Shown here: positions 57,809 through 64,000 of the stretch, in pieces
Layout of the letters: every line of letters begins with the position of its first letter
Numbering within the stretch: the stretch's first letter is position 1
Origin: JBCCTX01 sp965263105
GTDB taxonomy: Bacteria; Bacteroidota; Bacteroidia; J057
Length of the DNA stretch: 64,000 nucleotides
Assembly: GCA_965263105.1 (NCBI GenBank)
Contig: CBDHGL010000002.1
Coordinates: forward strand, 868,001 to 932,000
Direction: 5' to 3'
Notes under the pieces: model-generated
The model's input: only the letters and a program-made list of their open reading frames with translations
What the model was told of the DNA's origin: nothing
The model's database searches: none
Translations under genes and position numbers: made by a program

Positions 57809-57850
57809 AACCGGAAGTTTATGGTTTCATAGGCTTCCGGTTTACTTTTG
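57809..57850 (+). terminator. Hairpin after the remnant
   Basis: AACCGGAAG (57809-57817) pairs with CTTCCGGTT (57834-57842), then TACTTTTGG. A plausible terminator left from the full gene. Confidence 0.6.
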
Positions 57851-57927
57851 GGTTAAAGGAGGATCATTTTTAGAGATTTTTGTGGTAAACTACAAAAATC
57901 TCTATAGTTTTTTGTAGTTTGTAATAA

Positions 57928-59058
57928 ATGATTCGAAGAGACCTGCAAAATATATTAACGCATTGGCTGTATAGAAAGAAAATTCTTATTCTATACGGTG
58001 CTAGACAAGTGGGCAAGACCACCCTTGCAAAATCCATTCTTGAAGAGCAAAAATCTCCAGAAACCTATTTTAACTGCGAAGTCCCTTCTGTAAGAGAAAT
58101 TCTCGACACGATGGAACCATCTGTACTGAAAAGAGAATTCGGAAACCATAAGGTCATCGTATTGGATGAAGCGCAAAACATCGAAGATATTGGGAAAAAA
58201 TTAAAAATTTTTGCCGATCATTTACCTGAAATTCAGATTATTGCTACCGGATCATCAAGTTTTGAACTTGCCCAAAAAACAAGTGAACCCTTAACTGGGA
58301 GAGCCCTTACCTTTACCCTCTATCCCTTTTCCTATAAAGAACTTGGCCAGAAGTATAATTCCTTGGATAGAAGAGCTCAACTTTCTCATTGGCTATTATA
58401 TGGAACCTATCCAGAAATTGAGCAGGCGGCTATTTCTGAGGCAAGAGTATTATTAGAGGACTTAAGCTCCAGATATCTTTACAAGGATATCTTCTTATTT
58501 GAAAATATACGCAGACCTCAACTCTTACACCAACTCTTGCAACTCCTAGCTTTTCAATTGGGATCGGAAGTCTCTATCCACGAATTAGCCAATACCCTAA
58601 AGATTAATGAAAGAACAGTCGAGCGATATTTGGACTTATTGGAAAAGGCTTTCGTTATATTCAAACTTTCTGCTTTAAGTAGGAATCTTAGGAAGGAAGT
58701 TAAGAAAAAGAAGAAATATTACTTTTATGATTTGGGAATCAGAAATAGCATTATTCAGCAATTTCAAGGGTTAGAACTACGACCTGATAGGGGGGCAATA
58801 TGGGAAAACTTTCTCATTGTGGAACGAATGAAATATCTTCAACTAAGTCAAAAACGACCGAATAGATACTTCTGGCGAACACATGACCAACAGGAAGTAG
58901 ATTATATAGAAGAAGCAGATGGCAAAATGCTTGGCTATGAATTCAAGTGGAAAACCAAACAGAAGCGTATACCTCCCGCATTCATAAAAGCATATCCTTC
59001 CTCCCAATTAGATTGGATAGATACCCATAACTTTGAGTCATTTATCCTCTCCCCGTAA
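57928..59058 (+). CDS. AAA_14/DUF4143 ATPase
   Basis: A 376-residue protein. Walker A is LYGARQVGKTTLAKSIL, Walker B is KVIVLDEAQNIED, and IIATGSSSFELAQK follows, as in the AAA_14 domain. The C-terminal DUF4143 domain (about 200-376) includes ELANTLKINERTVERYLDLL and YFWRTHDQQEVDYIEEADG, a degenerate nuclease-like fold. Such proteins are common in bacteria and their role is not settled; they are often single genes, as here. Short inverted ACTACAAAAATC and TTTTTGTAGT lie before its start. Confidence 0.85.
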   Translation: MIRRDLQNILTHWLYRKKILILYGARQVGKTTLAKSILEEQKSPETYFNCEVPSVREILDTMEPSVLKREFGNHKVIVLDEAQNIEDIGKKLKIFADHLPEIQIIATGSSSFELAQKTSEPLTGRALTFTLYPFSYKELGQKYNSLDRRAQLSHWLLYGTYPEIEQAAISEARVLLEDLSSRYLYKDIFLFENIRRPQLLHQLLQLLAFQLGSEVSIHELANTLKINERTVERYLDLLEKAFVIFKLSALSRNLRKEVKKKKKYYFYDLGIRNSIIQQFQGLELRPDRGAIWENFLIVERMKYLQLSQKRPNRYFWRTHDQQEVDYIEEADGKMLGYEFKWKTKQKRIPPAFIKAYPSSQLDWIDTHNFESFILSP

Positions 59059-59076
59059 AAGTCAGACTCATTTTCC

Positions 59077-59373
59077 CTAGTCCTCTAAGCCCTCATTCAA
59101 AAAGGAAAGAAATGGATTTACCGCGCGAAAGCTTTCCAAAGCGGTTGATATAAACTGTGGCTCCATTACTTCCTTGCTATTAAAAAACCGCTAGGTGTAG
59201 AAGCCCTTGTATTTCAGGTATTCAATCGCGGGGTCCTCCTTTGAAAATCCTTGGGGTGGCCGCTGCAGCTTGCCCGAGGCTTTGACCCCTTCGGCAAAAT
59301 GTTCCTGAAAAGCGGACTGACCCAGGAGTTCTTCCCACTTTGGACCCTCTTGGGAGCTAATCTGGAAGGGGTT
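59077..59373 (-). pseudogene. C-terminal remnant of a DUF2461 gene
   Basis: On the minus strand, NPFQISSQEGPKWEELLG, then KLQRPPQGFSKEDPAIEYLK and YKGFYT, and after a frame change RFFNSKEVMEPQFISTALES then FRAVNPFLSFLNEG, match the second half of DUF2461 proteins. A stop precedes the start of the match (about 59373), so the N-terminal half is gone. The shift near 59190 could be a decayed gene or another indel. No function remains likely. This remnant fills much of the gap after the ATPase gene. Confidence 0.7.
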
Positions 59374-59765
59374 TTAGGACCACCTCCCCCTAACTTAACA
59401 GATAGGGGACTCCTCCTGAAAAGGAGGAGAAAATGGGATTTTTACCCAAAGCGCGTTAGCGATTTGCCCCTTTGTAGCACATAGCCCAGCATATTTTATC
59501 CAGGCGCGTAGCGACTGGCACCTAATTCCTGCTAATATTTACAGGTGGCAGTCGCTACGCGCCTGCTGATCGGGGAATATTTCTCAAATTCTACCGAGCT
59601 GTGAATCGCTAAGCGCTTCATTCTGCCAATTTTGGCAGAAAAAGGGAGGGGGGGTCCGAGGCCCCCTTTTTTGTTTCCCCCTGAGGGGGAAAAGGAGATC
59701 GAGTGCGGAAAATCCATTTTAAAAAGATCTGTGAATCATCTGGTGTAAAATGGTATATAGATACC
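59374..59765. other. 392-bp intergenic region with hairpins
   Basis: Besides the long inverted repeat listed separately, TCTGCCAA-TT-TTGGCAGA (about 59624-59641) is a perfect short palindrome, and CCACCTCCCCCTAACTTAAC near 59381 resembles the C-rich tracts at 19.4 and 33.4 kb. No gene is supported. Confidence 0.55.
59501..59565. repeat. 23-bp inverted repeat (REP-like)
   Basis: CAGGCGCGTAGCGACTGGCA (and CCT) at 59501-59523 pairs with its reverse at 59543-59565 with one mismatch, around a 19-base loop. It is GC-rich against its surroundings. It looks like a REP-type palindrome or a relic of a small element; no transposase is near. Confidence 0.65.
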
Positions 59766-60599
59766 TTAATTTATCGTCTGAATTTCTCCTATCGCCTTAC
59801 GGGTGCACTGCATAATGATATCCTGCAAATCGCTTCCCGAGGACTTCAACGGATCGATTTGAGCAACCAGTTGAGCGCGTAGCTCATATAACCTGGATTT
59901 TGTTCCACTTTTTGATTCTTGAACAAGCGTTATTTTCCGAAGTTCTTCCTGCTGGCTTTGCTTGGGGTTATATATCCCAGCCAATTCGGTGCATTGCCGA
60001 CAGGCGCCCTGTTTATTGATCAAAGCGCATCGGCGGTCAAATATATCCATCATCAGCTTTCTGCCTTCATACAAAAGGTGTTTGATCACTCCCTCACTTT
60101 TATCGAGAATAAGGGCAATTTCCTTTCGAGAAAAGGCATAGACGTCTTTGAGGATCATGGCTATTTGTTCCTCGATGGGGAGGGTCTTGGAAATACAGGT
60201 AAAACACATATCTATATGTTCCTTCACATCGTAGGCCCCATAAGGGGAACTCGCGTGAACCTGATGGAAACTCTCCCGAATACGTATGTCGGATAAAGCC
60301 AAGGCCTTGGCTTTATCCTGTGCATCTTCCTGCCAGCGTTTTCTTTTTCTTAGAAAATCTATGGCAAGATGGGTGGCTATTTGAAACACCCATGTTTTCA
60401 GCGAAGATTTTCCTTTGTAGGAGGATAGTTTATCATAAGCCTTCACAAAGGTATCCTGGGATATATCTTCTACGTCGTTTCGATCAGTCAAAAGCCTGTA
60501 GAGATAGGATTTCAATTGAGGCTGGAACTCCAGAAACAACTCCTGAAAGGCATGGATGTCTCCATTAAGCGCTTTTTGTAGGATATCTTCCTTCTTCAT
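59766..60599 (-). CDS. ECF-like RNA polymerase sigma factor with extended C-terminus
   Basis: A 277-residue protein. Region 2 is LFLEFQPQLKSYLYRLLTDR and DVEDISQDTFVKAYDKLSSY, with the conserved TWVFQIATHLAIDFLRKRKR; region 4 is LILDKSEGVIKHLLYEGRKL. The last 85 residues go beyond a normal ECF factor and hold Cys residues (CALINKQGACRQCTELAG) that could bind a metal. The start overlaps the DoxX-like gene stop by 4 bp. It would direct RNA polymerase to a set of promoters; no anti-sigma gene is next to it. Confidence 0.85.
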   Translation of the reverse strand: MKKEDILQKALNGDIHAFQELFLEFQPQLKSYLYRLLTDRNDVEDISQDTFVKAYDKLSSYKGKSSLKTWVFQIATHLAIDFLRKRKRWQEDAQDKAKALALSDIRIRESFHQVHASSPYGAYDVKEHIDMCFTCISKTLPIEEQIAMILKDVYAFSRKEIALILDKSEGVIKHLLYEGRKLMMDIFDRRCALINKQGACRQCTELAGIYNPKQSQQEELRKITLVQESKSGTKSRLYELRAQLVAQIDPLKSSGSDLQDIIMQCTRKAIGEIQTIN

Positions 60600-60982
60600 G
60601 TGGGATTCGTTAAGGTATTTTCCATCTTATCTGAAACAATCCCCCCTGCGTACAGCAAAGCCGCCCCTGCATAGCCGAAATCTCTCATGATGCTAATGAC
60701 TCCCATAAAATCTCCTGAAACGGCTTTGGGAATGTGTATGGTCACAATGAATACGAGCATCATGAGAAAAAGACAAATAGCTGCCAATTGGTCCCATTTT
60801 TTCACTAAGATACTGATGGCAAAACAAATTTGGGCCAATCCTGTGAAGTACACCCAAAAATAAGGGGCTCCAAATAGACTGGGGACCATACTTACGGTAA
60901 ACTCTGGACCTGTTATATGCAACAGGCCTCCCAGGATAAAGGTGATGGCAAACATCCATCTTCCAATTTTAAGTAAGTCCAT
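60596..60982 (-). CDS. DoxX-like membrane protein
   Basis: A 128-residue protein with four hydrophobic helices (GRWMFAITFILGGLLHITG, FWVYFTGLAQICFAISILV, AAICLFLMMLVFIVTIHI, AGAALLYAGGIV). The layout and the GxxxH after helix 1 fit the DoxX/DoxD-like family, whose members are associated with electron transfer or stress. It is cotranscribed with the sigma factor (4-bp overlap) and follows the SDR gene by 20 bp. Confidence 0.72.
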   Translation of the reverse strand: MDLLKIGRWMFAITFILGGLLHITGPEFTVSMVPSLFGAPYFWVYFTGLAQICFAISILVKKWDQLAAICLFLMMLVFIVTIHIPKAVSGDFMGVISIMRDFGYAGAALLYAGGIVSDKMENTLTNPT

Positions 60983-61002
60983 ATAGGTTGTTTTGTTTGG
61001 GG

Positions 61003-61806
61003 TTAAATAACACTTACGGCACCAAAATCTGCATCCACCACATGGCTATTCAACAAGGCTCCGGTATCAGTAGCTAAAAAGGCGGCCAGTCGCCCAATGT
61101 GTACGGGACTAGGGCTTTTTCCCATCAGGTAGCCATTTTGAAGGCTTTGGGCAAACTCTTCTTCGGGAATGCCCGCGGTTTTGGCATTGGCAGCATTGGT
61201 TTCCCGGATAGTTCTCGTATCTGCCAGGGCTGTGGGATTCAGACAAATCACCTTGATCCCAGCTCGCCCAAATTCTGCCGCGAAGTTTCGAGTCAATCCC
61301 TCAATGGCTGTACAGGCAGAGGTAATTCCTGCCATGAAGGGAACCTTTATCCGGGAAAGACTTGCCGAAAGGGTAATGATGGTTCCCTCAGACCCCGATT
61401 GCATCATGTACTTGGCAGCCTGTCGAGAGGTGAGGAACTGGGAACCCAAATGGGTGCGTATGGGCTTCATAAAGTCTTCAAACGATAGCTCAATGGAGGG
61501 TTTTCCATATCCTGAATCCAGGGCACGCACCCCAATCCCATTGAATACCACATCTATCTTTCCTGTCTTTTGGGCTACCGTTTTAAGGAAGGAGTCAATC
61601 TCATCCTCTTTCAATGCATCTACCTGAAAGGCTTCTGCATGGCCTCCTTCTTCTTGAATCTCCTGGGCAAGGAGCTGGACTCTGCCGAGATCCCTACCAG
61701 ATAAATACAGTTGAGCTCCTTGGTGAGCCATTGCTTTGGCCACCTCCGTAGAGATTTCCCCATAGGCGGCAAAGATAACCGCTGTCTTGTTTGCTAATGT
61801 CTGCAT
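61003..61806 (-). CDS. SDR-family protein without the YxxxK motif
   Basis: A 267-residue Rossmann-fold protein: TAVIFAAYGEISTEVAKAMA and LYLSGRDLGRV at the N-terminus, DVVFNGIGVRA (the NxxG-type strand) and IITLSASLSR. Where the catalytic Tyr-x-x-x-Lys is expected it has FMAGITSACTAIEGL, so Tyr and Lys are absent. A known SDR subgroup has a similar Cys/Ala-containing loop, so this may be normal for that group and not decay. The substrate is not known. It lies 77 bp after the TRAP permease gene on the same strand. Confidence 0.75.
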   Translation of the reverse strand: MQTLANKTAVIFAAYGEISTEVAKAMAHQGAQLYLSGRDLGRVQLLAQEIQEEGGHAEAFQVDALKEDEIDSFLKTVAQKTGKIDVVFNGIGVRALDSGYGKPSIELSFEDFMKPIRTHLGSQFLTSRQAAKYMMQSGSEGTIITLSASLSRIKVPFMAGITSACTAIEGLTRNFAAEFGRAGIKVICLNPTALADTRTIRETNAANAKTAGIPEEEFAQSLQNGYLMGKSPSPVHIGRLAAFLATDTGALLNSHVVDADFGAVSVI

Positions 61807-61883
61807 AATTCGTCATTTTTTTGTATTCTGAGTTTCTGACGAATGAGGGGAGAGAAACGGTCGGAGAAGGGAGATTTATTTTT

Positions 61884-63158
61884 CTACTGACCAAACAAAC
61901 TAGGCAAAAACAAAGAGATAGCTGGAATAAAAGTAACGAGGGCTAACACAAGAAAACTCACCAACAAAAAGGGAATACTGGCCTTACTGACCTTAATTAG
62001 TGGAACATTCCCAATACTAGATGCCACAAACAGACAAACACCCACAGGAGGGGTAGTTAGGCCTATGATCAAGTTCAGTACAGCTATCACCGCAAAATGG
62101 ATGGGGTCCACTCCTACGGTGATGGCGACTTTCAGGAGTATGGGAAATAGAATGAGTAGGGCGGCGATGGTCTCCATGAAGGTGCCAATAAAGAGCAATA
62201 GAACATTGATCATGAGAAGCACCAGGTATTTGTTGGTGGTAAATCCCAGGATTTCCCCGGCGATCCACTGGGGGAGCCGTTCGGTAATGAGTATCCAACC
62301 GAAGAGGTTGGCAAAGCCGACGAGAACCATCAAGGCCGCAGAGGACTTCATAGAGTCCAACACGATTTGTTTCACCTGTCCGACGGATAATTTTTTATAA
62401 ATAAAGATCCCCACGAGTAAGGCGTAAAGGACCGCAATTATAGAAGCTTCTGTGGGAGTGAATACTCCCCCAATGATTCCGAATAGAATAATGGCCATCA
62501 TCAACAAGGCCCAGAAGGTTTCCATAAAACTGCTAAAAACCTGACCAAAGCTGCTACGTGGATGTTTGGGATATTGCCTCTTTTGGGATATGTAGGCGGC
62601 CATCAACATGAGCCCTACTCCCAATAAGATACCGGGTATCGCCCCCGCGAGAAATAATTTCCCAACTGACAGGCCACTGAGGGTAGCAGCAATGATCATA
62701 GGCACACTGGGGGGAATGATGGGTCCTACTGTAGATGATACGGCCGTAACTGCGGCTGAGAAGCCTTCCTCATATCCCTCCTTTTTCATGGCGGGAATCA
62801 TGACGGAGCCGATACTGGCCGTATCGGAGACAGCCGTTCCCGAAATGCCAGCAAATAGCATAGAGGCGCCTACATTAGCGAGGGACAAGCCCCCACGGAT
62901 GTGTCCCAAAAGGTGATTGCAAAAGGAAATGATCTTGGCTGTAAGGCCCCCGTGGTTCATCAGGTTACCCGCCAAAATAAAGCCCGGGATACTCAGCAAG
63001 ACAAAGACATCGATCCCCGCATACATTTTCATGGGAAGGATAATGGGAGGGATACCGGCAGCTATGACGTAGGCCAAACAGGCTAAGCCTAATGAGAAGG
63101 CTATGGGAATCCTACAAATTAATCCTATGATAAATACAGCAAATAGTAGTAAGATCAT
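61884..63158 (-). CDS. TRAP transporter large permease (DctM)
   Basis: A 424-residue membrane protein with about 12 hydrophobic helices. GLSLANVGASMLFAGISGTA, VSSTVGPIIPPSVPMIIAA and LIIGLTTPPVGVCLFVASS are the marks of DctM/SiaM-type large subunits. It carries an organic acid or other solute into the cell using a sodium gradient, with the DctQ and DctP partners encoded just upstream. The gap to DctQ is 4 bp. Confidence 0.93.
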   Translation of the reverse strand: MILLLFAVFIIGLICRIPIAFSLGLACLAYVIAAGIPPIILPMKMYAGIDVFVLLSIPGFILAGNLMNHGGLTAKIISFCNHLLGHIRGGLSLANVGASMLFAGISGTAVSDTASIGSVMIPAMKKEGYEEGFSAAVTAVSSTVGPIIPPSVPMIIAATLSGLSVGKLFLAGAIPGILLGVGLMLMAAYISQKRQYPKHPRSSFGQVFSSFMETFWALLMMAIILFGIIGGVFTPTEASIIAVLYALLVGIFIYKKLSVGQVKQIVLDSMKSSAALMVLVGFANLFGWILITERLPQWIAGEILGFTTNKYLVLLMINVLLLFIGTFMETIAALLILFPILLKVAITVGVDPIHFAVIAVLNLIIGLTTPPVGVCLFVASSIGNVPLIKVSKASIPFLLVSFLVLALVTFIPAISLFLPSLFGQ

Positions 63159-63162
63159 GAGC

Positions 63163-63624
63163 TTAGGGCTTATCGGGAGTAAACAACTCTATTAGGGTGT
63201 AAAAGCAGATGCCTACTCCTAAAACCAGCATACTGAGAAAGGCCCAATTCAGTTGGACCTTTAGGCTGGGAGAGGTCTCCAGACTACCCAATTGGATAAA
63301 GGGAATGGCAAAATAGGCCAGGGTCCCAAATAAGATAAGGGTCAACCCTCCTGTACTGAGGTCCAATACCTGTTTCCCCTTTTGAGAGAGCCTGTTATAA
63401 AATAAGTCCAGGTGGACATATTCCTTTTTCTGTACGGCGAGTCCTGCGGCAAAGGCCATCGCATACACGAAAAAAAGCCGGGAGACCTCCTCTGTCCAAG
63501 GAGGAGCTTTTTCAAGAAAAAACCTGGCAAATATCTGTAGCAGTACCGCTCCCAAGAATCCCAAGGTACTGAGGAGGGTTCCCCCTTCCAGGACTTTTCG
63601 AATAAGTAATTCAGCCTGCTTCAT
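63163..63624 (-). CDS. TRAP transporter small permease (DctQ)
   Basis: A 153-residue protein with four hydrophobic helices. FFLEKAPPWTEEVSRLFFVY is the family pattern (WTEE with a following Arg), and KKEYVHLDLFYNRL follows. It pairs with the DctM protein. The start overlaps the DctP stop by 4 bp (ATGA), so the three are one operon. Confidence 0.92.
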   Translation of the reverse strand: MKQAELLIRKVLEGGTLLSTLGFLGAVLLQIFARFFLEKAPPWTEEVSRLFFVYAMAFAAGLAVQKKEYVHLDLFYNRLSQKGKQVLDLSTGGLTLILFGTLAYFAIPFIQLGSLETSPSLKVQLNWAFLSMLVLGVGICFYTLIELFTPDKP

Positions 63625-64000
63625 TTGAGTGATTCTAAAAATTCCGTGTAAACTCCTTGCATGGCAGGGGAAAGGCTTTCGAAAATGGCCGCTCTACATG
63701 TTTCGGCAAAAGCAGCCTTATCGACTTCTATCAACTCCATCCCCTTAGCTTTCAACACCGATTGGACCTCCTTTTCATTTGCGATAAACAAGGAATGTTC
63801 ATAGCGTTGCATATCCATAGCAGCTTCCATAAAAATCGTTTGGAGATCGCTTGGTAAGCGTTGGAAAGCCTTCTCTCCTACCACCGGATAGATCCAGCTC
63901 ATGACATGTCCCGTCAGATTGACGTACTGTTGAACTTCAGCAAATCCTGCACTTTGGATCAAGGCAAAGGGGTTTTCTTGGGCTTCAATGGTACCTTGTT
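63621..64000 (-). CDS. TRAP substrate-binding protein (DctP), partial
   Basis: Only the C-terminal about 126 residues are in the window; the gene runs off the right edge. QGTIEAQENPFALIQSAGFA is the usual motif in the C-terminal half of DctP proteins, followed by YVNLTGHVMSWIY and the long helices AFQRLPSDLQTIFMEAAMDM. It is secreted to the periplasm to bind the solute; the binding Arg lies in the missing part, so the ligand cannot be guessed. Confidence 0.9.
   Translation of the reverse strand, partial: QGTIEAQENPFALIQSAGFAEVQQYVNLTGHVMSWIYPVVGEKAFQRLPSDLQTIFMEAAMDMQRYEHSLFIANEKEVQSVLKAKGMELIEVDKAAFAETCRAAIFESLSPAMQGVYTEFLESLK

Noticed and set aside
1..64000. CRISPR array, prophage or complete insertion sequence
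   Set aside because: No regular repeat-spacer pattern, no phage structural genes and no transposase were seen.

Overview
The window looks like the chromosome of a marine or soil-type Bacteroidota, most likely a Saprospiria/Lewinella-like member. The pointers are a C-terminal sorting-type domain on a secreted repeat protein (53.0-55.6 kb), a propeller/Y_Y_Y sensor kinase with a LytTR partner, DUF6702, DUF2071, DUF1080 and cytochrome-linked membrane-bound dehydrogenases, and moderate GC. Genus is not decided by anything I can see. Region 1 (about 1-16.5 kb) is the accessory part and the most interesting. A minus-strand operon runs 16509 to 3044: caspase-SGNH protein, CHAT-protease protein, MoxR AAA+ ATPase, degenerate vWA-like protein, trypsin-like protein with a membrane anchor, and a second caspase-SGNH protein. 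Facing it on the plus strand are two small proteins with an effector-associated (EAD-like) N-terminus, flanking a lipase-like alpha/beta hydrolase. This matches the general plan of the MoxR-vWA-third-component (ternary) conflict systems with EAD-recruited proteases, in which an ATPase complex is thought to license proteases on a trigger. Unusually, the second caspase, its SGNH domain and the trypsin-like domain all lack a key catalytic residue, while the first caspase-SGNH protein keeps them. Region 2 (16.7-38.6 kb) is mostly housekeeping and metabolism: metG, a PhoD-like phosphatase, two large multidomain PVC-type dehydrogenase/cytochrome c proteins, DUF1080, a Gfo/Idh/MocA oxidoreductase (together suggesting breakdown of sugars or sugar derivatives), arylamine N-acetyltransferase with a uracil-DNA glycosylase, a Crp-type regulator, a methyltransferase and DUF2071. 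Region 3 (38.9-48.5 kb) has tRNA-Val, a GIY-YIG protein, a PIN-type toxin-antitoxin pair, a phytanoyl-CoA dioxygenase-like gene with an unusual FAD oxidoreductase-DUF2855 fusion, a 4-hydroxybutyryl-CoA dehydratase-like gene, an HxlR regulator and a barrel protein. Region 4 (48.5-59.4 kb) has a two-component system, YceI, a secreted repeat protein with a near-identical 738-bp tandem duplication, PepSY-like lipoproteins, and two gene remnants. Region 5 (59.8-64 kb) has a sigma factor, a DoxX-like protein, an SDR and a TRAP transporter that runs off the edge. A global caution: at least seven genes carry single-base (or two-base) frameshifts, mostly next to homopolymers, including the essential metG. 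The simplest reading is residual assembly/sequencing indels, so most split genes here should be read as intact genes with errors until shown otherwise. Intergenic space carries several families of short dispersed repeats.
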